DNA from: Jaapia argillacea MUCL 33604
Lineage: Eukaryota > Basidiomycota > Agaricomycetes > Jaapiales > Jaapiaceae
NCBI GenBank assembly: GCA_000697665.1
Contig: KL197716.1
Coordinates: 579,926 to 643,925, forward strand
Direction: 5' to 3'
DNA length: 64,000 nucleotides
Shown: one piece after another, positions 11,171 through 23,263 of the stretch
Position numbering within the stretch: the stretch's first letter is position 1
Layout of the letters: each line of letters opens with the position of its first letter
The notes under the pieces: model-generated
Database searches by the model: none
Told to the model about the DNA's origin: nothing
Seen by the model: the letters and a program-made list of their open reading frames with translations, nothing else
Made by a program: the position numbers and the translations under genes

Positions 11171-13277
11171 TCATTGTCCCATAGGTTTCTCGGGATACTG
11201 GCCCAATGCAACCTGCTGCTCAACAAGTTTCAAATCCAATTCCTCACAACGTCCCCACTCCTTCTCCAGCACAGTTTTAATAAAGTCCTTCCGTCCTTCC
11301 GCCTTCAACTGTAGGCATACATCAATCCAAAATCCACGTGAGCTGCTGGAGTCAAGGTACTCACTATTTGGACGACGGCTCTGTAGGCAGAGTTCAAAGC
11401 TCCAAGCAACCAACTGTATTTTGAGAGGGCGAATTGATTATGCTGTTCTTTGACGCAGGGAGTGGGACTTACGCGTGATGGACGCTAGTGGCTTCTCCAG
11501 CCCAATGTACAACTCCACCAAACGGTTTCGTAACCTCCGTATACACCCCCGAGAACTGGCCGGGGCCAAACAATGCAAACGCCCCTTCAAACCCAAACAA
11601 CATGATCACCGTTCCGAACACCATAAAAAGTGAGGGGGACTAACCGGCGACTTTTGGCTCGTGGTACCAATTAAAAGCATGATGAGCAACCACCATCTCC
11701 TGCAACAACTTCCAATCTTTAACGCCATGCATGACAGCCAAATCCTTCAAAATCCCCTCTATCAACCTATCCTCATCGCCCTCATCCTCCCCAAGCTCTT
11801 CACCTTTCACGACCTCCTTACCCACAAGCGACCCAAGCCTCAAAGCGTCCTGCGCCCAAGTATAACTAACAATAATCGTCGCCCCCTCTTCCTTCCCGAT
11901 CCCATACGAAGGATAAACCACAGTTCGCGTAGGCCTATCCGTCGATGAAACGCCACCAACTTGGTTGTAAGGCGGTTGTTCCCACCAACGAGTCTTGAAT
12001 TGTATAGCAACTTTAGCTGCATCATCGTAGTGGAGTGCGCGAATAGCAGATTGGAGTCGGTAAGGGAAATGACATTGGGTTGTATCGACCATGCGGAGGG
12101 AACCGAATGGGAGGGTTGAGATGACGTGTTTGTAAGTGTGGGTTCCGTCTTTGGTCTGGACGTTGACGAGCTCGGCGGGTCCCTTGGGGTTTGCAGGGTC
12201 CCAAACAGGTTCGATTGCTGTTACTCGTTTCTTTAGGTGGACTTTGCTTGGGTTGAGTTTCTTGTACATCCCTTCTGCAATTCTTTCGGCGCCTCCTCTG
12301 TGGAACGATGAGAACGTCAGATCATCGAGAACAACTCATCTGTGATAAGGAACTTACTGGATGCAGTACCACTCTATGGGAGGATCACAGGGCTTCAAAG
12401 GATAACTAAAATCGAGCGAATCCATGATGCTCTCCGCAAACGCGCAATCATACAAGCTCGTCGCAGAGCTGAACAACTCTAACTGACTGACCACCTACAC
12501 AAAAGCAATCCCTAAGACCTTTCGTATACAAAAAATCGACAGGAACTCACATCATCAGGATATCCAGGACCAGGAAAGTCGGACGTCATGTACTCCCGAG
12601 TAGTATACTTGTCATACTTCATAAGCTCCGCCCAACCCTTCTTGAAATCGTCGGCCAAGGGGATTTTGAAACGATTGAATACGTTATCAGTCATTGCTCC
12701 AGGTCCACCAGGAAGGAGAATTCCCGTATTGAATGGATCTGGGTTACCGGCTTTATAGGCTTCGTCCAGTTCGTCGTTGGTGAGGGCTTTGTTGTTGAAG
12801 AAATTGATGTTATTGCCTTTGGACATGACGTACGTGATTGGTTTCAAGTCGAGATGTTTTGGACCGATTAGGTCAAAGACGATCTTCATGAAAGGAATGT
12901 CGGGGAACCTCATGGCTCCAACATCCTGGACGTGAACAAGTACGTCAGCATCAAAAGATAGATAAATAATGTGATACATAACTCACATAGTAATCGTTTT
13001 CAAGACCATGTTTGAAATGATGGGTGAGCAACCTACCTCCGACGCGCTTGTCCGCCTCGAGGATTTCGTAGTCGAATCCATGGGGCCTAAGAGATTCAAG
13101 TAGCATAGCAGCGAATAGTCCAGCCGCGCCGGCACCCACGATGCCGATTTTGATAGCACCGTGCATGGGACCAGGTCTGGGTTGGATCAGGGGTAAGTCC
13201 ACACCCCATTGAGCGCGGAGTTGCTCTTGGTGAGTTTGAAGGATATGCTTGCCGTAGAGGTCGCGAATGGATGTCAT
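11171..13277 (-). CDS. Flavin amine oxidase / L-amino-acid oxidase-like, paralogue 1
   Basis: FAD-dependent oxidation of an amine or L-amino acid, giving an imino product, ammonia and H2O2; the substrate cannot be told from sequence. Starts MTSIRDLYGKHI. The Rossmann motif GIVGAGAAGLFAAMLLE is at residues about 46-62, followed by YEILEADKRVGGRLLTHHF. Later segments: DVGAMRFPDIPFM, FKTRWWEQPPYNQVGGVSSTDRPTRTVVYPSYG, SYTWAQDALRLGSL, VVAHHAFNWYHEP, a W..GA terminal FAD region, and a last exon ending VEQQVALGQYPEKPMGQ. Several short introns; no clear signal peptide. It is the downstream member of a tandem pair on the minus strand (second copy 16711-18790), with an ACR3 transporter gene between them. 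Confidence 0.85.
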
Positions 13278-14255
13278 ATTGTGTGTTAGGATGCAGGAAG
13301 TTGGGGGTCGATGAGGAATGGTCGTGGGTGTTGAATGCTAGGCCGTCTTTATACGTTCGAAAGCTTCGCGATGAGGTCTTGCGGAAGGTTTGGAGCCCCA
13401 AGCATACACGCCAGTGGGTTTGCACCAATGTTCGCGGCGATGGAAAAAAACGCGATAGTCCACCAGCTCCAAGCATCTGAGCACATCGGTGCTGGTGTAA
13501 CGCCGACGAGGACCTTGATTTCGCTAACTAGCGTGTGCTTGGAGTCCATTTAGAAGGCGAAGGTGAAGTGGCCCCCTATTTCAAGATACAAGCGCCTGCA
13601 TTCCGAGGGGTTCGGAAGCGAGCAAGAGGTGGCTATCGCGGGAGCAAGGGAGCACCGACATGGGTTTGTACATTTCGGGTAGATAATGGGTGGTGGCGTC
13701 TCTGAAGTTGGGCAGTGTAGAAGGTTCAGAAGTCCACTGCTACGCAGCATGAGATCATTAGAATTCGGCAGTGAATGCATCGTGACCCTCTTCTACTCGC
13801 CACCTTAACGACTCCGTATCGATATATGCTTCAAATGCTCCATTCCGCAGAAACGAGTACTCCAGTTAGACGTCGATGACGTCGAGGGGTTCAAGTACAC
13901 AGATATTGCAGATGTGGCCATTAGGCCGCCGTGGCGGGTAAGCGAATAACACAGAAGAGTTGTACGCTGCGAGTTCGAATGACATCAGGATGTGTTATGA
14001 AAACCAAGAAATATGCCCACCTAGTACTTGTGCTGATATCCACCAACGATGAGGCGACTGCATCGTAGTTCAACTGGATTGTGATTCGGGAGTCGGGGAG
14101 CACAGGAAGGAGAAACACAGGAGAAGTCACGCGCGTGGCATCTAGTGTGATGTCGTGACAAACGTTGTTCCCACCAAAACCGCCAACAGACCAGACCGCT
14201 GGCATTTTTGCCCCTTATCTCGAATTCCAGGCAACTGGGCATCATTGAGAAACCC

Positions 14256-14937
14256 TCAATGCTCTTTCACTGGATCTTCATTCCTTCCCATTTTACATGG
14301 GCAAGGCGATGCATTCAAAAACCCATTTTCCGCACTTCCAGTCATAATCTCAACTCGGTTGTTAATGCCCAGTGCCGCATCTCTTGAGCTACCATCCCTA
14401 CCATGAATATTTCCCTTTGAGGTGAAGCCATATGTTAACCAATATCTCTCAGGTGAATCGTCATTTGTCAAATTCCTTGTCCAGGGCCATCTTTGCAGAA
14501 AGCAGAGCTCGTGTTTACCAGCTTCTTATCACAGTGTGCTTAGCATGACCTCGGGGTGACGTACTGAATCTCAATTCTCTCCCATGAGATTGAAGGCAAA
14601 GTCTATTCTTAGCCCCAGTGCACATCCTCTCTGGTTCACAACGGCTTCGTCTTCCTCAATTCTGAATGCAGCTCCTTCAAGTTCGAGCAAGGGAGCGATG
14701 ATCCAATCCATAATCTATGCATCTTCATCTTAACGAGGCCCTCCATCAAACTCTTCAACATCGCCGATTTGGTTCAGAAGTTGCTATCCCCACGATTGTC
14801 TCAGGTGAGACTAGGGTTAGGATTACTTCCTTTTTAGGAATTTGAAGATGAATTTGACGAAAATCAAAATCGACCGCGCTCAAAAGGTGACCAGGACTCA
14901 TATTCATATCTCTCACCTCCTTTCCCTGTCCCATCAT
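14256..14937 (-). CDS. Candidate unrecognised gene (possibly decayed)
   Basis: Between LAO1 and ACR3, two minus-strand pieces join across a good intron (donor gtacgtcacc, acceptor ctgcaaag): SISWERIEIQ runs into WPWTRNLTNDDSPERYWLTY, then GFTSKGNIHGRDGSSRDAAL and on to KEH-stop at 14256. Upstream lie plausible coding stretches, MDWIIAPLLELEGAAFRIEE (from about 14709) and MNMSPGHLLSAVDFDFRQIH (about 14900), but I could not link them in one frame. A further open frame at 13921-14205 (MPAVWSVGGFGGNN) may belong to it. No family recognised. It is either a real gene with missed introns or a remnant. Confidence 0.3.
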
Positions 14938-14959
14938 CCCATCGTCCCCTTCTATTACA

Positions 14960-16503
14960 ATGGAGTCAAATATTGTTGCGAATCCCTCTGAGGACTCACC
15001 AATTACTACCCCCAGTGTCCCTGGTGATAGTCATGAGCCACCAGCACCTTTAGTTGCTACAAGTGAGCTCGCTAATCGACTCGTCACTCCTGCGCGTCCG
15101 GCGCTGACATATAACCCAACTTCAGCTTTGCTCAAGAAGCTGAGCATTCTAGATAGGCTCCTCACGCCCGCCATTCTCATAGCCATGATTCTTGGCATCC
15201 TCATCGGAGTCTACGCACCAAACGTCCAAAAATCATTCGATACAGCTACTTTCAATGCTGTCTCAGTCCGTGAGTACCCTTGATATATCCATACCCACGA
15301 TCACTCATGTCGAGGATGTTCTTTCATCGTCACAGCGATCGCAATTGGACTAATAATCATGATGTACCCCGTCCTCACCAAAGTACAATACGAACGCCTC
15401 CCCCTCATCCTCTCTTCCCGCGGAATCTGGCTTCACATCTCCCTTTCCCTCTTCCTCAACTGGATAATCGGACCTTTCATAATGTTAGGTGTAGCGTGGG
15501 CCACCCTACCAGACCTCCCCACATATCGCGCAGGCGTCATCCTCGTCGGCCTCGCGAGATGTATCGCAATGGTCATGATCTGGAACCAACTCGCCAAAGG
15601 AGATGCCAACTATTGTGCTATTTTGGTGGTTATCAACTCGGTCCTGCAGATCGTTCTTTATAGCCCGTATGCGGTTTTGTTCATCAATATCTTGGGGGGT
15701 CAGAGCCAGAGTTCCAATATCCATGTTTCGTATCGGGAAGTCGCTATATCTGTCCTCATAGTGAGTCTCACGCTCGGTCTACCCCTCCGCTCATTTTGTT
15801 GACGAGTATATCATCAACTAGTACCTTGGTATACCCCTCCTCGCAGGTATCATAACCCGCTTTACCACAATCCTCCTGTTCGGCCGTAACTTCTTCGAAA
15901 ACCGTTTCCTCCCGATCATCTCCCCCTTCGCCCTCCTCGGTCTCCTTTACACAATCATAGTCATGTTCGCCTACCAAGGCCACCACATCGTCCACAACCT
16001 CCGACCCGTTTTCCGAGTATTCGTCCCCATGATTTTGTACTTTGCCATCATGTGGACTATGGCCTTTAGCTTGGCTTATTGGCTCAATAGGAAAGAGGCA
16101 AAGACGAGGAAGTTCAATAGGGTAGGTGGGAAAAGTCCGAGGGTTTGGGGGTACGAGATGGCTGTTGTGCAGAGTTTCACTGCGGGGAGTAATAACTTCG
16201 TAAGTTCAACGATTCAGTCTTCTGGACCTAGCTTTAACTTCGACCATGTCTACCTGATAGGAGCTAGCCATTGCTGTCGCCATTGCAGTATACGGTGTAG
16301 GTTCTGACCAGGCCCTCGCAGCAACGATCGGCCCCCTCATCGAAGTTCCAGTATTGTTGGCTTTAACATGGGTTGCTCTGTTCTTGGAGAAGAAGTTAAT
16401 TTGGGATGAGGAAGGCGAGGGAGATGTGGAAGGACAGTCAAAGAATATAACTAGCGGGGCGACTCCGAACGGAAGAGAGAGCGAGGAGAGCGAGAAGAGA
16501 TGA
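14960..16503 (+). CDS. ACR3: Arsenite efflux transporter ACR3
   Basis: Plasma-membrane pump of the BART superfamily that expels As(III), and in some relatives Sb(III). Exons 14960-15269, 15336-15760, 15822-16199 and 16261-16503 join in frame to 451 residues with about ten hydrophobic segments. Diagnostic stretches: [32 protein letters not shown], then [19 protein letters not shown] with the conserved transport cysteine in [41 protein letters not shown], and [18 protein letters not shown]. The N-terminal 45 residues and the acidic C-terminal tail ([12 protein letters not shown]) are cytosolic-looking extensions. It sits between two amine-oxidase paralogues, divergent from the first and convergent with the second. 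No arsenate reductase gene is nearby. Confidence 0.95.
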
Positions 16504-16710
16504 CCTACGTATCGATTCGGTCTCAGATTAGGCATGACTCGACGCCCCAGGCGTAGCCCACCGACTTTTGCTGTATATGAGGACTGGAGTATTACCTTGA
16601 CGCACATGACGAAGGCTGGATGACGTGCTTTGTGGTCCCGTGCATACGATACGAGGTTACATCGTGGTCAAATCGTGGTACAGCGAGAATACATGGGCAA
16701 TCGATACATC

Positions 16711-18790
16711 TCACAAGTCACGGATGTTTCGACCCATCGTCATCTTCCTGCGCTGCCCCAATGCAACTTGTTGCTCAATCAGGTCGAAAGGGAGTTCGTC
16801 AATTCCCGGGAACTTCTTCTGAAGGATGGGAATAAGATCCGTTTTGCCCTCATGAGTGAGCTGCGTTGAAACCTTTAGTGGTGGAGTCACCATAGTGCAG
16901 GAGAAATACATACAATCTCGGTGACAGCTCTGTAGGCGCTGTTCAAAGCCCCGACGACCCAACTATGGTCATGGTTGTTGAAATTCAGGTATTCCGATAA
17001 GACTAGGGTGAACTCACGCATGATGAACACTGGTGGCTTCTCCAGCCCAGTGGATGACACCCCCAGAGGGCTGGGTGACTTCGGTATAAATGCCAGAAAA
17101 TTGGCTAGGACCGAAGAGGGCGAAAGCACCTTGATGAAACACATAAGCTGCAGCGCAAATGACCAATGTATGACAGACGTACCAGCTGCATTAGGTTCAG
17201 AGTACCAATGGTACGCATGATACTTGTCGACCAATTTAGGAAGGTACGTATAATCGGTGATGCCATGCATGTCCGCAAGATCCTTAAGAATAACGTCGAG
17301 TAATCGGGCCTCGTCAGGCAAGTGGACGGTTTGTTGTCTGTCGATGAAGGAACCAAAGCGCAGGGCATCCTGCGACCACGTGTAACTCACGATGATACTA
17401 GCACCATCGTTACCGCCAATACCATACGAAGGATAGACCACCGTGCGAGTGGGCCTATCAGTAGAAGAGACGCCTCCCTTCTGACTACCGTAGGCAGGGA
17501 GTTCCCACCACCGGGTAGTGAACTTGATGGCGAATTTGGCAGCGTCATCATAACGCAGTGCACGGATCGCAGTTTGCAGGTCCCAAGAAAACCCGCATTT
17601 CGATGTGTCCACCATGCGGAGACAGCCGAATGGGAGAGTTGAGATGACGTGATCGTAGGTGTAGGTTGTAGTGCCAATCGGCGTCGTCGTGATTAAGTTG
17701 ACTGAGGTGGCCGGACCACTCGGAGACGAGTTGATTGGTTCGATGGCAGTGACCCGTTGTCCCATTATAAACTTGGTTTTATCCAATGTCGCCTCCATGG
17801 TAGTAGCTATCTGTTGAACTCCTCCTCTATACGCACGTGAAGATGTGAGGCGCATTGCGCCAAAATTTTACAAAGAAACTTACTGGAGACAAAACCATGG
17901 AGGTGAGGGGTCGGCGTAGTCAAAATCAAGTGAATCCATGACGCTCTCCGAAAATGCGCGATCGTAGAGTCCAGTTGCTGACTCAAAGAGTTCCAGCTGA
18001 TTGATTACCTAGATATGGTGTGAATTAGCCAGTATCCTGTTCGAGATGGGACGAGGCTCACTCGTTGGGTGTATCCAGGGCCGTTGGGTGCGGAAGACAT
18101 ATATTCACGAGTGCTGTATTGATCGACGGCCATCAGAGCATCCCAACCCTTTTCCCAATCATCCTTCAGCTGCTGCTTGAACGTCCCCAACGCGTTGTCG
18201 GCCATCACGTCGGGTCCTCCGGGGAGATCGACGCCCGTGTTGAAAGGGTCAGGGTTGCCTGCGGCGTACGCATTCGAAAGGGCTTCATTCGTCAGAACGA
18301 TGCCATTGAAGAAGTTGAGGTTGAAAGGTTGGGATAGGTAATAAGGGATCATCTTCAGTCCCAGGATGTTCTGGATCAAATTGAATGTGGGGGACATGAA
18401 AGGAATCTGCGGAAATCGCATCGCTCCGATATCCTGTCGCACGAAAAGGCAGCAAATTAGCACAAAACTTTCAATGACTATCGGTCAACGAAGCAAACCC
18501 ACATAGTAGTCATTCGCCCCTCCACCGGGGAAGTTGTAGGTGTACAACCTCCCTCCAACTCGCCGCGATGAAGCCTCGATGATCTGGTAATCGAAACCAT
18601 ACTGTGAGAGGTAATCGAGCATCATCGCAGAATACAATCCGGCTACGCCAGCACCGATGATGCCGACTTTAACGACCGCATTAACTTCACGTTCGCGGTG
18701 TCGAACGGTGGGCAACGTCCGGTTTCCCTCCCGAAGCTTCGCGTGGTGAAGCTTTATGATGTGTTGAGCATACTGGTCACGGATGGACAT
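16711..18790 (-). CDS. Flavin amine oxidase / L-amino-acid oxidase-like, paralogue 2
   Basis: Close paralogue of the oxidase at 11171-13277, with matching exon pattern. The start is the ATG of MSIRDQYAQHIIKLHHAKLR at 18790, matching paralogue 1's MTSIRDLYGKHI; the longer open frame upstream begins with GTG. Rossmann motif GIIGAGVAGLYSAMMLD, then IIEASSRRVGGRLYT, then DIGAMRFPQIPFM. The middle exon runs from VQQIATTMEATLDKTKFIMG through FTTRWWELPAYGSQKGGVSS and SYTWSQDALRFGSFID to HHSWVVGALNSAYRAV-like DHSWVVGALNSAYRAVTEI. The last exon ends IEQQVALGQRRKMTMGRNIR. Both FAD-binding ends are intact, so I expect an active enzyme. The next gene upstream on the same strand is an aldehyde dehydrogenase, which could take over an aldehyde product. 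Confidence 0.85.
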
Positions 18791-19678
18791 CCTAGAGGAG
18801 AACGAAGTCAAATCGGATGCGACTGAGGACCGAAGCTCTGACGACACAAATCACTTTATACGTTGGACATATCTTGCCCGTAAGGAGCCAAGAAAACGCC
18901 GTTCGATCTGAAGACTGAACTTTGTCTAAGTGCGGATACGACGGATTTGTTCACTGCGTGCAGCTGACTGCTGGCAAACAGAGTTGGAAAGATAAGGGAG
19001 CCGCAATCGCGACTGGCTGTGCCTGAAACCACGGGGCCTGTGGTGTGCTCGCACGAGTACCAAAATTTGTCCCTGGATCCTACAGCCGGCACAGGAGGCG
19101 AGAGGGGATGATCATTCGTTTGCGGATAGGACGGTGATATGTCAGGGTACTATTGGTACAAGGTGCCATTCAGGGCGGTAAGTCTAGCCTGAGCATTGAG
19201 TCGTATGGGTCATCAGCCGCAGATGAAGGACGTCTCCGAAATGATGAAGCAGTAGTCCAGGACAGGAACACGTACAAGACAACAAGAACCCGACCAGCTG
19301 CTGGATTTCACCATGAGTACTAACTCAACATGATGCAGAACCCTTCTTTCCACCTTGCTTCTTCCTATCAAATCGCTGGTAAGGTCAGGCGCTTACCAGC
19401 GAGAACTCCTGAGTCGAGAAAACAGAATCTGTGTTTATGTGGACGAAGGGACAACCAGCTTTGGTTGGAAGGAATTCACAGTTCAAACTCAGAAAGGTGT
19501 GGGAAGATTGAACTTGGAAGTCGACCGTTTGCCAATGGCGTAACACCAGTATCTTCACGAAATCAATGAAACAACATTCGATGAGCGAACAGACGTAGGA
19601 ATATATAGCAAGCGGGCCCGCAGCTCATCACTGGGATCGCCCAACAAGCGCGACGGTAATCCTATCGATCGGGAGACC
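18791..19678. other. LAO2 upstream region
   Basis: No convincing coding frame. Short open frames at 19330-19570 lie on the plus strand in two registers of the same bases and look like chance. Probably the LAO2 promoter and the aldehyde dehydrogenase terminator. Confidence 0.4.
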
Positions 19679-21674
19679 TCAAACCTCTGGGATGGGAACG
19701 TTCACTCCGTTAGCAAAGAACTCGTACGCCTCCTTTGAGTAGGGAGGATAACGACCCTGAAAGAACCCTTCAGCCCTAAAAATTCGCAGTGGGAATCATC
19801 AGCGATATTCGGCAAGGATGCAGTACCGAGCTAGGCGGCTCACGCAAGGGGGATGTTGACGAAGCTTCGGAGATGAGTGAAGGTATCGAAAGATGCCTTC
19901 CCGTAGTATCCTCCATCTGAGCACGGGGAATCATTCATCAGTATCCTAGGTTTATGGGATGTCGGCTAAAAGCGACTTACAACCCGATTCACCCTTTCCA
20001 CCAAAGGGCATTTCGTGAACTAAAAGGAACAAATTCATTTCAGTACAGATGAGTGATACGATCATAAGCGCGGCGGGCCTAACCTGCCAATTGCATGAAT
20101 GTGTCATTCATGACCAAGCTGCCACTCTCCGATTGATTCAAGACTGGAAGAAATCGCAGTCAGCGAGTGGTACGGTGATCGAAAGAGCACGAGGACAGAC
20201 ATTTCTCCTTGGTCCCCTCATTCTCGGAAAAGAGGTAAACAACAAGGGGGACGCCAGCCCGTCTAGCGAATACACATTCAGCACCGGCGGAATTCTGTCA
20301 AGGTCATCAAACTCACTGCTCGTGTATGATCCGTAAAGCCTCTTCTACGTCGTCAACGGGGACGATAGGGAGGATAGGACCAAAGATCTCACTGTAATCC
20401 ACAAATTATCCGCATCAGTGGGTCTTCGACAATTATGCAGACGAAACTCACTCTTCCATCAACGAATCATTCAACCCAACATCCCTCACGATAGTAGGTT
20501 CAATCTTCCTATCACCTTCCGCCCTGCCACCCAACACAACATGCCCCTTCGTACGAGTGACCAATTCCAAAACGCGATCTCGGTGAGCAGCATTCACCAT
20601 ATTTCCAAGATCAGATGACTTGGCAAAGGGCCCCTCGGGCCAGAACGACTCGTACGCTTTGACCAAGGCGGCGATGAGTTTGTCTTGACCGTGACGAGGA
20701 ACCAAGACATAATCAGGTGCAACGCAGACCTATCAAAAGGCGGAGTGAGCGATTATGGAAACGAAACAAGATACACAAGGCGAACATACCTGACCAGTGT
20801 TCAACTGCCTTCCCCATAAGATCCTCTTCGCCGCAATATCGATATCCGTATTATCGACATCCACAAACACAGGACTCTTCCCACCCAACTCCAAAGTAAA
20901 GGGAGTAATGAACTTAGCAGCTGCAGCGGCCACGATCCTACCAACTCGAATTCCACCTGTGAAGAACAGGTGATTCCACTTGAGTTTCAGAATTTGGGTG
21001 GTTTCTTCGACTGCACCATTGACGATAGCGTAAGAAGCGGGGTCGAGGTACTTGGGGAAGAGCTCTGCGAGCAACTGGGCGGTGACTGGGGCGAGCTCTG
21101 AGGGCTTAACAACTGCAGTACAACCGGCTGCGATGGCACCGATTAAGGCTGTCAAACTTAGCGTGTACGGGTAGTTCCAAGGACTAGGCAACACAACAGA
21201 CAATGAGAGGGATGATGCGAGTGATAAAGCCACAGACTCACGCGATGATACAAACAACACCCTTCGGTGTCTTGTAAACCGTCGTATCCCATGATGCCCT
21301 CCAAGCTTCGGCAACTTCAGGTTTATCAGGAGTGGCCCATTCCTCAAGCTTATCAGCTGCTGATATAGAAGCGCCAACTATCATCGATATTTCAGCCATG
21401 GTGGTTTCGAGTCTGGGTTTCGCAAGGTCGGTATAAAGGGCGTCTTCGAGCGCTTTGTGGTTCTCTTGGCAAAGTCGGGCGAGCTGGAGAAGCTGTTTGC
21501 GACGGTATGGCAATGGGCGAGTAACACCCGAGTGGAATGTCCTGAGGAGCCTGGCGTGGATCTGGATGGGACGAAATATACATCAATGTCAGCATCCGGG
21601 CCTTTCGAAGGTCGAGATCGCCCACTCGCCTCGTCAATCTCGCTGATGGAAGTGTACTTGAGTGTGCTGGTCAT
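19679..21674 (-). CDS. Aldehyde dehydrogenase, fatty-aldehyde (ALDH3-like) type
   Basis: NAD(P)-dependent oxidation of aldehydes to acids. MTSTLKYTSISEIDE joins IHARLLRTFHSGVTRPLPYR across an intron whose donor is GC (GAG/gcgagt), then RKQLLQLARLCQENHKALED, SWDTTVYKTPKGVVCIIA, SPWNYPYTLSLTALIGAIAAG, the catalytic-Glu motif FTLELGGKSPVFVD, and NTGQVCVAPDYVLVPR with the nucleophile cysteine just after a splice junction. Further exons give VPLVVYLFSENEGTKEK, VMNDTFMQLA and, at the end, GYYGKASFDTFTHLRSFVNI and GRYPPYSKEAYEFFANGVNV. The family's C-terminal membrane anchor is not visible, so a soluble form is likely. Intron-rich; the 3' third has several very short exons that I placed by homology pattern. 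Confidence 0.9.
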
Positions 21675-23263
21675 AGTGAGAAGCGGGAAATTGGGGTGCC
21701 TGTGGAACTGAGTGGATATACAAAGCCGATATTGTGAATAAAAACTGGACGCACCTGGATAGTGTTTATATACAAGCTTGATGATGGCTGCTTACTGAAA
21801 TGATGAGCAATTCGTTTGAATTGCGGCCGTAGCTTTTCAGGCCATCAAACCTTTCGAGCCTTTCTTATTGATGCGATGCAGGTTTGTCAGACCGAGGGGT
21901 ACCCGACACTGTTCGTTCACGGAGCGGGGTGGTGACCGAGGGAAATACCATCACCGCACGTCTCCATTGGCCATGCAATGCCAAGACCGAGTCTGACCAC
22001 GATTTCGCGTTTGGTGTGGTTAGGGTCGAGGCTCGGGCATGTATCCCCGACGAGGGGAGTCACTGAAGAAGTGTCCCCTCATTCGCGACGAAACAATTTG
22101 TCAGTTCCTTGTAGTTGGACTGGATATCCTTTCGGACACTGAGGAAACAGGGTGGTGTCGCGAGAACAATGGAGCAAAGCCATCCACAACCTCAACGAAA
22201 ACAACGTCCGGAACACATCCACGAGAGCGCATCTCAAGACGCGAAGGCAAGAATCTGATTTCAATCCCCGGGAAGCCTATCCCCAAAAACATCCAGGAAT
22301 GCCCGAGCGAACGAGGTGAAAATGATTGATCTGAATAAACAGTAGGAAGGAGATCGACTCGGAAGGATGGATCCGACGAGACGAAATTTTTCGACGTGAC
22401 GAATGAGGCTCATAAGGCCATGAAATGAGTCATGACATAGACGTGATGGTGAAGGGCCGTTCGAAGTGGTCGGAGGCGGTGAAGTAAAGCCAGTCTCATA
22501 GGAGACGGCTGCGTATGAGTTAAGAGATAGACTGGGATGGAGTATGGAAGGTGACACACTTCCTTCGGGTATGAATGGTTGGGAACACGACGACTGGAAG
22601 TCATCCCATTCTCCTCCAGAGGTTGTTGACCTGAGATATCTCATATCGAGCGTGGAAGACACGCTTCTCGCCCACCAGTACATTTTCTTGGATCCACTCC
22701 AAACAAGTTCAGCTTCCACAGTAGAGTGGATGGGTATTGTCCCGAATATTGTGAGTTCAGTAGCGACCCAGGGCAGATATTGTTGATGGAAGCATAACGA
22801 AGTTCACACGAAGCCGGCGGCGAGCAGACTGAAGGGTCTCTCAAGTGGAGTCAGGAAGCAAGGTCAAGGTATCTTGGTTGAACGATTGAGCTGAGGAAAA
22901 CCATTTCATGAATGTCCAACCCCAAGTATCGAGGACGTAAACGTGCCCATAAGCCGGTGAGTCTTCAAGCCTCAAACTTCAAGGCGAACTAGAAGTGGTG
23001 TCGATGGTAGCTGAGAAGATATTCGACGAACAAAAGTGCACGAAATGCAGTGGTGACTAGACAGTTGTCCTTTATGTAATTACGTCTTCCTTGGAACTAC
23101 CTCTCCGTGGACTGATATCATGATTCTTACTCTCCGATGGAATCCGTCTCGTAGCAAATGGGTATCGCCAAAGGTGCACGACCGTGCTTTTGTAATTTCA
23201 CTTCCCAACATGACACGCCAATCAAGACAACACGACAACTAAATGATGTACACCAAGCCCAAA
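21675..23263. other. Gene-poor stretch upstream of the aldehyde dehydrogenase
   Basis: About 1.6 kb with no recognised gene. The longest frame, 22261-22719 minus, begins with GTG. A plus-strand frame (22544-22786) covers the same bases, and neither looks like a known protein. The segment at 23100-23263 is probably the ILV5 3' UTR. Confidence 0.4.

Noticed and set aside
22261-22719. 152-codon frame on the minus strand
   Set aside because: Begins with GTG, overlaps an equally long plus-strand frame, no motif and no intron logic.
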